Part shown: positions 1 to 4,456 of the stretch, one piece after another
How positions within the stretch are numbered: position 1 is the first letter of the stretch
Layout: each line of letters begins with the position of its first letter
Origin: an uncultured Candidatus Saccharibacteria bacterium
Lineage (GTDB): Bacteria > Patescibacteriota > Saccharimonadia > Saccharimonadales > Saccharimonadaceae
Reading direction: 5' to 3'
NCBI GenBank assembly: GCA_938041555.1
Contig: CALIAC010000027.1
Location: forward strand, 1-5,367
DNA: 5,367 nucleotides
Made by a program: the position numbers and the translations under genes
The notes under the pieces: model-generated
What the model was told of the DNA's origin: nothing
The model's input: the letters and a program-made list of their open reading frames with translations, nothing else
The model's database searches: none

Positions 1-601
1 CGAAGTAGTCGTCCATAGCAGCCACCAGCTCCATCACGGCGTCTTCTGCCTCGGTGTCGCCCTCGAGCGCCTTGGTAGCAGAACCCTTGATGATTGGTGC
101 GTTGTCGCCATCGTAGCCGTTCTTGGTGAGCAGCTCGCGGACGTCCATCTCAACCAACTCAACCAACTCTGGATCAGCCAAGTCCATCTTGTTGAGGAAG
201 ACGACGATCTTTGGCACACCAACCTGGTGAGCAAGCAGCACGTGCTCGCGTGTCTGTGGCAATGGACCGTCGTTGGCGGCAACCACCAGCACAGCACCGT
301 CAATCTGAGCGGCACCAGTAATCATGTTCTTGACGTAGTCGGCGTGACCTGGCATGTCAACGTGCGCGTAGTGGCGCTTCTCCGACTCGTATTCCTGGTG
401 GGAGCTGGCGATGGTAATACCGCGTTGCTTCTCCTCAGGAGCGTTGTCGATGTCTTCGTAGTTGCGAGGCTTGTTTACATCGCTTGGAAGACGCTTTGCC
501 AACACGTGAGTGATGGCAGCCGTTAACGTTGTTTTACCGTGGTCGACGTGACCCATAGTACCAACGTTAATGTGTGGCTTACTTCGATCGAAATCTGCCA
601 T
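1..601 (-). CDS. tuf: Elongation factor Tu, N-terminal 200 residues (3' end outside window)
   Basis: EF-Tu is the cytoplasmic GTPase that carries aminoacyl-tRNA to the ribosomal A site. The frame opens at the ATG at 601 and runs off the left edge after 200 codons, about half of the usual ~395 residues, so only the GTP-binding domain is present. All G motifs are visible: P-loop GHVDHGKT (residues 17-24), switch I RGITI (60-64), G3 DMPGH (82-86), G4 NKMD (137-140) and G5-like GSAT (173-176). His86 corresponds to the catalytic His84 of E. coli. The G3 box has Met where most bacteria have Cys. The start is supported by the conserved N-terminus (KPHINVGTMGHVDHGK) and by an upstream AAGGAG 11 nt from the ATG. 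A dedicated promoter and a long leader lie upstream, so it is probably transcribed separately from fusA. Identity is essentially certain. Confidence 0.98.
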   Translation of the reverse strand, partial: MADFDRSKPHINVGTMGHVDHGKTTLTAAITHVLAKRLPSDVNKPRNYEDIDNAPEEKQRGITIASSHQEYESEKRHYAHVDMPGHADYVKNMITGAAQIDGAVLVVAANDGPLPQTREHVLLAHQVGVPKIVVFLNKMDLADPELVELVEMDVRELLTKNGYDGDNAPIIKGSATKALEGDTEAEDAVMELVAAMDDYF

Positions 602-606
602 GTAGG

Positions 607-623
607 TAAGTACTCCTTACTTA
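607..623 (-). promoter_or_regulatory. tuf ribosome-binding-site hairpin
   Basis: Just before tuf the transcript reads TAAGTA-AGGAG-TACTTA: a perfect 6-bp stem whose 5-nt loop is the Shine-Dalgarno core AGGAG. The linear spacing from AGGAG to the ATG is 11 nt, longer than the usual 5-9. If the hairpin forms, only five unpaired bases separate its base from the start codon, so folding could present or modulate the ribosome-binding site. The inverted repeat is read directly; its regulatory role is inference, and the A/T-rich stem is only moderately stable. Confidence 0.55.
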
Positions 624-638
624 TGTTAATATTTGGTA

Positions 639-687
639 CGACGCGAGCTACTTGCCGGAGTAGAGACACTACGACAAAACGCGTCGC
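639..687 (-). promoter_or_regulatory. Structured 5' leader of tuf
   Basis: The predicted tuf mRNA has about 92 untranslated nucleotides, unusually long for this compact window. Within it CGACGCG (plus positions 680-686) can pair with CGCGTCG (639-645), extendable by one G-U pair. This encloses a second hairpin, CTACT-CCGGCA-AGTAG (663-648). The 5' arm can instead fold on itself as ACGCG-CGA-CGCGT, giving a mutually exclusive alternative. I recognise no known riboswitch or ribosomal-protein leader. Pairing is read by eye; no folding energy was calculated. Confidence 0.4.
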
Positions 688-699
688 GCGTTAGGATTT

Positions 700-728
700 A
701 TTATAGGGTGCGGTGGCAAAAAAGTAAA
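700..728 (-). promoter_or_regulatory. tuf promoter
   Basis: On the minus strand a -35 TTTACT (728-723; 4 of 6 to TTGACA) is followed after exactly 17 nt by a consensus -10 TATAAT (705-700). Transcription would start near 693. The -35 lies only a few bases past the TAG of the DUF4253 gene (735-733), and no terminator hairpin separates the two genes, so read-through from upstream may add to tuf expression. Confidence 0.8.
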
Positions 729-732
729 GTAG

Positions 733-1497
733 CTAGTCCCACCAAACATACCACTGTCGACTGCTATATACCTGATTTGCCAAAGCTTCGAAGGTCTCCG
801 ACCCTTGATAGACTGCGTCGCCATATGAAAAATAGAAGAGCTCAACGGCAACCGCCTTAGCATCAGCATCGGTCTGCGGTGGACGCTCGACGTAATACTC
901 AACAGTATCATGGCTGATAGCGGCAGGCACAGCACCGTACTTCTCATACCAATAGCGCGATACCGCCACCTGGATAGCTGGCTCGGGACAATCATTCCAA
1001 CCACCCATACAGAGATAGGCGAGTGCCTCATACGGTGCTGTGGTTGGTAATTTGATAATAATAACCGGATTGTCGCTATCTGCCTGGAATGGGCTGATGA
1101 AGTCAACTGTCGTAGGGTCATCGTCATCAGGCGACGCCGAGAAGCCTGGCGCAAAATAGTCATCCACAGTAGAGATCTGCTGATCCTTTTTCACTGTTTC
1201 AGCTGGCAGCTCCTGCGCAACGTGAGCAAAGAAGGCTGGTACATCAATTGCCTGCGATGCTTCCATGGTGCGCCGCACAAGCTCGGGGACTGTCTGAACG
1301 CCAGCGTCCTCTAGGCCTTGCGCTATCTCATCTAGGATGAGGGCATCGAGCGTCACAATCACCGGTGTAAAGCCCTCGTGCTTACCCTGCTCGCGTAACT
1401 GTAGATAGTGCTGCGTTGCATTAACGACTTCGCATTCTACGTAGTCGACATCGCTCCCAGCAAAGAGTGTTTTGAATCGCTGTATTGTATCTGACAT
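733..1497 (-). CDS. DUF4253 domain-containing protein
   Basis: The predicted protein has 254 residues and unknown function. Its C-terminal ~110 residues carry what I recognise as the DUF4253 pattern: GGWNDCPEP (165-173), WYEKYGA (183-189), an Asp (197) before a strand, ERPP (204-207) and the terminal aromatic WYVWWD (249-254). The N-terminal half has a segment GFTPVIVTLDALILDE (42-57), as in full-length family members, then an acidic linker (DDDD at 124-127). There is no signal peptide or membrane segment, so it is probably cytosolic. The ATG at 1497 is chosen over upstream in-frame starts (the frame is open to 1674) because AAGGAGGA sits 5 nt before it, and the upstream extension reads back into the ATPase gene. 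It follows the ATPase by 40 bp but has its own promoter, so a role in transport should not be assumed. The family has no established biochemical role that I know of. Confidence 0.88.
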   Translation of the reverse strand: MSDTIQRFKTLFAGSDVDYVECEVVNATQHYLQLREQGKHEGFTPVIVTLDALILDEIAQGLEDAGVQTVPELVRRTMEASQAIDVPAFFAHVAQELPAETVKKDQQISTVDDYFAPGFSASPDDDDPTTVDFISPFQADSDNPVIIIKLPTTAPYEALAYLCMGGWNDCPEPAIQVAVSRYWYEKYGAVPAAISHDTVEYYVERPPQTDADAKAVAVELFYFSYGDAVYQGSETFEALANQVYSSRQWYVWWD

Positions 1498-1502
1498 ACT
1501 AT

Positions 1503-1525
1503 TCCTCCTTGGGCGCATTATAGCA
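1503..1525 (-). promoter_or_regulatory. Extended -10 promoter and strong RBS of the DUF4253 gene
   Basis: In the 40-bp gap after the ATPase stop, the minus strand reads TGCTATAAT (1525-1517), a consensus -10 with the TGn extension that can work without a good -35; I see no convincing -35 at 16-18 nt. The predicted start, near 1510, leaves a leader of roughly 13 nt made almost entirely of the Shine-Dalgarno AAGGAGGA (1510-1503), 5 nt from the ATG. No terminator lies between ATPase and promoter, so importer read-through is also possible. Confidence 0.7.
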
Positions 1526-1537
1526 TAGAGGGATGTA

Positions 1538-2266
1538 TCAATTATTACTGAGTGCAGCGAAAAAGGTGCGGACCTTTGGTTGCGTGGAGTGATTAATGAC
1601 CTGCGCTGGCGTGCCATCTTCAATAATCTTACCCCCGTCAAGGAAGACAATCCGTGATGCGACATCGCGCGCAAATGACATCTCGTGTGTGACGACGATC
1701 ATTGTGATCCCTGTTTCGGCAAGGTGCTTAATAACCGCTAGTACCTCATCAACCATCTCAGGGTCGAGCGCACTCGTTGGCTCATCAAAGAGCAAGACTT
1801 TTGGCTGCATTGCCAAGGCACGAGCAATCGCTACCCGCTGCTTTTGCCCGCCCGAGAGATGACTGGGGTATTCTTGAGCCTTGGCGCGAAGGCCAACCAG
1901 ATCGAGCATTTGAAGCGCCTGACGCTTCGCCTTGGCTCTTGATAGTTTGCGCACCTTGAGTGGCGCTAGCATGATATTTTCGAGCACCGTCATGTGTGGA
2001 AAGAGATTAAACTGCTGGAAGACCATGCCAAGCTCAGTCCGGGCTTTGTTAAGGTCGGTCGCTGGGTTGGTCATCTCAATACCGTCCACCCATACTTCCC
2101 CGCTCGTCGGCGTTTCGATCATATTAATACAGCGAAGCAGCGTGCTTTTGCCACCACCACTCGAGCCCAAGAGAACCACAACCTCTCCCCGCTTGATTGT
2201 CAGGTCAATGCCGCGCAAAACATAATTGTTGCCATAATGCTTGCGGAGCTGCTTGATATTAATCAT
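1538..2266 (-). CDS. Polar amino-acid ABC transporter ATP-binding protein (GlnQ/HisP family)
   Basis: This is the cytoplasmic ATPase that drives the importer. At 242 residues it is full length for the family. Motifs in order: an aromatic Tyr in the A-loop region (Tyr11), Walker A GSSGGGKST (34-42), Q-loop VFQQFNLFPH (82-91), signature LSGGQKQR (137-144), Walker B VLLFDE (157-162) with catalytic Glu162, D-loop SALD (165-168) and H-loop His195. The FNLFPHMTVLEN segment and overall length are typical of polar amino-acid uptake ATPases; which amino acid is carried cannot be read from an ATPase. The start at 2266 overlaps the permease 3' end by 8 bp, and GAGGAGG (2283-2277) lies 10 nt upstream inside the permease gene, implying coupled translation. 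It is the last gene of the importer operon. No terminator follows its TAA. Confidence 0.96.
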   Translation of the reverse strand: MINIKQLRKHYGNNYVLRGIDLTIKRGEVVVLLGSSGGGKSTLLRCINMIETPTSGEVWVDGIEMTNPATDLNKARTELGMVFQQFNLFPHMTVLENIMLAPLKVRKLSRAKAKRQALQMLDLVGLRAKAQEYPSHLSGGQKQRVAIARALAMQPKVLLFDEPTSALDPEMVDEVLAVIKHLAETGITMIVVTHEMSFARDVASRIVFLDGGKIIEDGTPAQVINHSTQPKVRTFFAALSNN

Positions 2267-2960
2267 GCGCTTTAAGCCTCCTCTCTACTCGATTCATCAC
2301 CCACGTAAATAACGTGGTGAGGGCGAGGTAAATCATTGCAGCGGCGAAGAGCGATTCAAAGGCGGTGGCTGTTTGGAAGCGGATATTATCAGCACCGCGC
2401 ATTAGATCGTTCATACCAATCCAGCCAACGACCGACGTCTCCTTGAGGAGCGAAATCCCTTCGCTGATCAGTGACGGCAATGACTGCTTGAGTGCTTGAG
2501 GGAGGATGATATAGCGCATGGTTTGCCAGCGACTCAGGCCAAGCGAGCGCGCCGCTTCGACCTGCCCTTTATCAATACTCTCGATCCCGCCGCGAATAAT
2601 CTCAGCAATATATGCACCACTGTTGATACCAAAGGCAAGGCTTGCAATCCACAACTTTGGCACTCCACGGTACGAGCCAAATACCACGTAATACATAATA
2701 AGTAGTTGCACCAAAGCGGGCGTGCCACGAATGACTGTGGTGTAGGCATTCGCCACGCTCACCCACGGCCGCCAGCGCTGGAGACGATGCAGCTTGCATC
2801 GGCGAAATGGCTGCCAGGCAGACTGCTGCATAAGAGCGACAACCAGGCCAATCACGAGCCCAATGATCGTCGAAAAGACGGTCAGAAGAATGGTCACTTC
2901 CAAGCCGCGCCACAAGAATAGATAGCGCTCGTCGCCAAAGAGGATATCCCACACATTCAT
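2259..2960 (-). CDS. Polar amino-acid ABC transporter permease (GlnP/HisM family)
   Basis: This is the membrane subunit forming the translocation path, 233 residues long. Hydrophobic segments lie at about 18-44, 79-95, 103-123, a weaker one around 160-182, and 203-222. The family motif VIRGTPALVQL (77-87) starts the second helix. The EAA loop that docks the ATPase is clear: VEAARSLGLSRWQTMRYIILPQ (134-155; Glu135, Gly141, Pro154). A single permease gene suggests a homodimer. Between the first helix and IRGTP the loop is about 14 residues longer than in E. coli GlnP as I recall it, and very basic (FRRCKLHRLQRWR, 52-64); the DNA there is palindromic. The ATG at 2960 overlaps the binding-protein TGA (ATGA), with a GGAG 10 nt upstream. 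Confidence 0.95.
   Translation of the reverse strand: MNVWDILFGDERYLFLWRGLEVTILLTVFSTIIGLVIGLVVALMQQSAWQPFRRCKLHRLQRWRPWVSVANAYTTVIRGTPALVQLLIMYYVVFGSYRGVPKLWIASLAFGINSGAYIAEIIRGGIESIDKGQVEAARSLGLSRWQTMRYIILPQALKQSLPSLISEGISLLKETSVVGWIGMNDLMRGADNIRFQTATAFESLFAAAMIYLALTTLFTWVMNRVERRLKAHD
2772..2801. repeat. Adjacent inverted repeats inside the permease gene
   Basis: Two perfect inverted repeats lie almost side by side: CCAGCGCTGG (2772-2781, a 10-bp palindrome) and CGATGCA-GCT-TGCATCG (2785-2801, a 7-bp stem with a 3-nt loop). They sit exactly within the codons for the unusually long basic loop of the permease (about residues 53-63). The repeats are seen directly. An origin as a small in-frame palindromic insertion is speculation. 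Confidence 0.45.
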
Positions 2961-3775
2961 GGCCGGGCCACTCCAAAGTGTTTCTTGATAAGTTTCTCAT
3001 AGCGGCCATCACGCTTCATTGCGGTAATGCTAGCGTTTACCTCAGCGAGTAGTTTGCTATTACCTTTTTTGATAGCAATGGCATAATCCTCGTGCGAGAG
3101 GTTGCGTGGCAAGGCAACGAGCTGTGGGTTCGTGGCGAGGTATTGCTGAGCTGGCCCATCATCCATAATAGCAGCGTCGATCCGCCGACTACTGAGCTCT
3201 TGCACGACGCTAGCTGTCGACTGGAGTTGTACCACGTGCGCCCCACGAATCTTGTGTGCCAGTGTATCGGCTGTGGTGCCAAGCTGTACGCCAATTCTCC
3301 TGCCAATGAGGTCATCACTGGTGGCAATTGTTGAGCCAGTCTTTGGTACAATTATCTTTTGCGCTGCAGTATAGTACGTGTGCGAAAACTCAGCATTCTT
3401 ACGCCGATCTGGCGTGACAGTCATACCAGCTGCAATGAGGTCGATTCGCCCAGCCTGTAGTGCTGGCAAGAGGCCATCAAAGGCGATCTCCTCAATTTGT
3501 AACGAACGGTTTGTGTCCTTAGCAATCTCCCGCACAAGGTCAATATCAAAGCCAACGATCTCCTGCCCTTGCTTATATTCAAACGGCTTAAAGCCAGGAT
3601 CGGTGCCCAACACGAGAGTTTTTTCCAGACCACTGCCGGCAGTCTTGGTGGTAGAGGCTGCTGGGCTCAGCTCAACATCCCAATACATATACCCTAACAA
3701 AATTACTACCATAGCAGCGAAACTCAGCCATGTAAGCCGTGTCAGTCTGCGTTGCCGACGAGTCGATTGTGCCAT
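2957..3775 (-). CDS. Amino-acid ABC transporter substrate-binding protein, membrane-anchored (SBP_bac_3 family)
   Basis: This is the extracytoplasmic receptor that captures a polar amino acid for the importer. It has 272 residues: a basic N-terminus (RRQRRLTR, 6-13), one hydrophobic helix (about 14-31), a short Ser/Thr/Ala-rich linker, then the periplasmic-binding-protein fold from about 52 onward. Family landmarks are GTDPGFKPFEY (57-67), GFDIDL (75-80), FDGLLPAL (99-106), TPDRRK (121-126), whose Arg124 should bind the ligand carboxylate, GVQLGTT (162-168), and MDDGPA (204-209), with Asp206 expected to bind the amino group. The protein has no Cys at all, so it cannot be a lipoprotein and is likely held by its uncleaved N-terminal helix or released by signal peptidase I. 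The ATG at 3775 is preferred over a TTG at 3811, which lies in the promoter; no Shine-Dalgarno precedes it. It is first in the operon. The ligand is unknown. Confidence 0.94.
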   Translation of the reverse strand: MAQSTRRQRRLTRLTWLSFAAMVVILLGYMYWDVELSPAASTTKTAGSGLEKTLVLGTDPGFKPFEYKQGQEIVGFDIDLVREIAKDTNRSLQIEEIAFDGLLPALQAGRIDLIAAGMTVTPDRRKNAEFSHTYYTAAQKIIVPKTGSTIATSDDLIGRRIGVQLGTTADTLAHKIRGAHVVQLQSTASVVQELSSRRIDAAIMDDGPAQQYLATNPQLVALPRNLSHEDYAIAIKKGNSKLLAEVNASITAMKRDGRYEKLIKKHFGVARP

Positions 3776-3782
3776 GCATATA

Positions 3783-3811
3783 AGTATAAGCGCTTTGCTA
3801 GACGGATGCAA
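3783..3811 (-). promoter_or_regulatory. Promoter of the amino-acid importer operon (likely leaderless)
   Basis: On the minus strand TTGCAT (3811-3806) and TATACT (3788-3783; 5 of 6 to consensus) are spaced by 17 nt. Only 7 nt separate the -10 from the ATG at 3775, so transcription would begin at or within a base or two of the start codon. With no Shine-Dalgarno present, a leaderless mRNA is the simplest reading. Confidence 0.65.
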
Positions 3812-3821
3812 GTACTTGTAT
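3806..3821. promoter_or_regulatory. Palindrome overlapping both divergent -35 boxes (candidate operator)
   Basis: ATGCAAGTACTTGTAT is a 16-bp dyad with one mismatched pair and a perfect 10-bp core CAAGTACTTG (3809-3818). The left half contains the -35 of the importer operon and the right half the -35 of the Hsp20 gene, leaving only GTAC between the hexamers. A dimeric regulator bound here would cover both promoters. No CIRCE-type element is present and no regulator gene lies in the window. Two inverted TTG hexamers around a self-complementary GTAC create much of the symmetry, so chance is a real alternative. Confidence 0.45.
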
Positions 3822-3844
3822 TGTTCTATTTACCGCGCTATGAT
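3816..3844 (+). promoter_or_regulatory. Promoter of the Hsp20 gene
   Basis: TTGTAT (3816-3821) and TATGAT (3839-3844; 5 of 6 to consensus) are separated by 17 nt. Transcription would start near 3851, leaving a leader of about 28 nt. This looks like a housekeeping promoter. I see no heat-shock inverted repeat (CIRCE), and the leader is too short for a large RNA thermometer. Confidence 0.65.
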
Positions 3845-3865
3845 AAGAATACAAAAGCAACACAT

Positions 3866-3872
3866 AAGGAGG
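3866..3872 (+). promoter_or_regulatory. Ribosome-binding site of the Hsp20 gene
   Basis: AAGGAGG lies 6 nt before the ATG at 3879. It fixes the start of the Hsp20 gene, whose frame stays open upstream through the divergent promoter and into the binding-protein gene. Confidence 0.9.
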
Positions 3873-3878
3873 CACCCT

Positions 3879-4319
3879 ATGAGTAGTCTTACAAAATACA
3901 ATCCATTTGAGGAATTGCGCGCATTGCAGCGGCAGCTGTTTGACAATCCCTTTACCACGACACTCAGCCAAGCTGTCACAGCCGATGTCTACACAGTGGA
4001 TAATACACTGGTTGTTGAAGCGCACGTGCCAAACTTTGCCGAGGAAGACCTCGATGTAAGCCTTGACAATGGTGCGCTCGTCATCCGCGGCGAACGGCAC
4101 GAAAAAACCGAGGACAAACAGCGCAACTACGTCGTTCGTGAGAGCAGCACAAGCTTCTGCCGTCGTGTACAGGTACCAGATGGTAGCGATGTTGAGCAGA
4201 TTAAGGCCCATCTGGAGGACGGCATCTTGAGGGTAACGGTACCACTCAAGCCGCTACCTGCGCCGCAAAAAATTGCCGTCAAGAAAATAGCCAAGCACGA
4301 CAAGAAAACGAAAAAGTAG
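3879..4319 (+). CDS. Hsp20/alpha-crystallin small heat-shock protein
   Basis: This is an ATP-independent holdase chaperone that forms oligomers and keeps unfolding proteins soluble in the cytoplasm. At 146 residues it has the usual bacterial size. A short N-terminal arm with the common opening NPFEELRALQRQL (8-20) precedes the alpha-crystallin domain (about 35-123), which contains VEAHVPNFAEEDLDV (46-60), a Gly-Ala-Leu strand turn (65-67), IRGER (69-73) and the signature DGILRVTVP (114-122). The lysine-rich tail has an I-x-V oligomerisation motif, IAV (132-134). The start is set by AAGGAGG 6 nt upstream. It is the only plus-strand gene, divergent from the amino-acid importer and convergent with fusA, and is followed by its own terminator. 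Confidence 0.96.
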   Translation: MSSLTKYNPFEELRALQRQLFDNPFTTTLSQAVTADVYTVDNTLVVEAHVPNFAEEDLDVSLDNGALVIRGERHEKTEDKQRNYVVRESSTSFCRRVQVPDGSDVEQIKAHLEDGILRVTVPLKPLPAPQKIAVKKIAKHDKKTKK

Positions 4320-4342
4320 TACGAGCCATAGCCTTGCACCAA

Positions 4343-4370
4343 CAAAAGCCGGCATATATGTCGGCTTTTG
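4343..4370 (+). terminator. Hairpin terminator after the Hsp20 gene
   Basis: CAAAAGCCG (4343-4351) pairs perfectly with CGGCTTTTG (4362-4370). A G-T pair and the self-complementary CATATATG fill the centre. The TTTT run is inside the 3' arm and T-rich sequence follows. It begins 23 nt after the Hsp20 TAG. The flanking A and T runs could also let it work from the other side. Confidence 0.8.
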
Positions 4371-4406
4371 CATACTATTCACCATTCCTTGCGCTGAGAC
4401 AAGATA

Positions 4407-4437
4407 ATAAAACACCCCTGTAATAGAGGTGTTTTAT
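4407..4437 (-). terminator. Hairpin terminator after fusA
   Basis: Arms ATAAAACACC (4407-4416) and GGTGTTTTAT (4428-4437) form a 10-bp stem; two further pairs can form inside after one mismatch. Read on the minus strand, the 3' arm ends in TTTTAT followed by T-rich sequence. The hairpin starts 19 nt after the fusA TAA. It should end fusA transcription before the convergent Hsp20 gene and isolate fusA from the genes to the left. Confidence 0.85.
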
Positions 4438-4456
4438 AGAGATGATACAAGAAGGC

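Noticed and set aside
149..166. Tandem repeat CTCAACCAA x2 within tuf
   Set aside because: It encodes the LVELVE stretch that matches the normal EF-Tu sequence at this point, so it is codon coincidence rather than a repeat element.
669..1163. 164-residue minus-strand frame overlapping the DUF4253 gene
   Set aside because: It is an out-of-frame shadow with no SD and low-complexity Arg/Ser/Leu composition, overlapping a gene with clear family motifs.
1498..1674. In-frame N-terminal extension of the DUF4253 gene, giving a 313-residue protein
   Set aside because: It overlaps the 3' end of the ATPase gene on the same strand, has no ribosome-binding site and spans the gene's own promoter; AAGGAGGA 5 nt before 1497 fixes the start.
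2602..3012. 136-residue minus-strand frame over the permease
   Set aside because: It is an out-of-frame shadow of the permease gene, without recognisable motifs or translation signals.
3737..3775. Tat signal in the binding protein (twin Arg at its N-terminus)
   Set aside because: The RRQRRL stretch lacks the following F-L-K-like residues of a Tat motif; the multiple Arg residues are better explained as the positive-inside end of a Sec-type anchor.
3776..3811. TTG start at 3811 adding 12 residues to the binding protein
   Set aside because: The TTG is the -35 hexamer and the added stretch contains the -10 box; no SD precedes it. It would also add a Cys, but not in a lipobox position.
3378..3878. 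In-frame upstream extension of the Hsp20 gene, giving 313 residues
   Set aside because: It is antisense to the binding-protein gene and runs through the divergent promoter region. The Hsp20 family start and strong SD are at 3879.
3845..3878. Heat-shock operator (CIRCE) or RNA thermometer upstream of the Hsp20 gene
   Set aside because: There is no TTAGCACTC-type inverted repeat, and the ~28-nt leader leaves its SD in unpaired, A-rich sequence.
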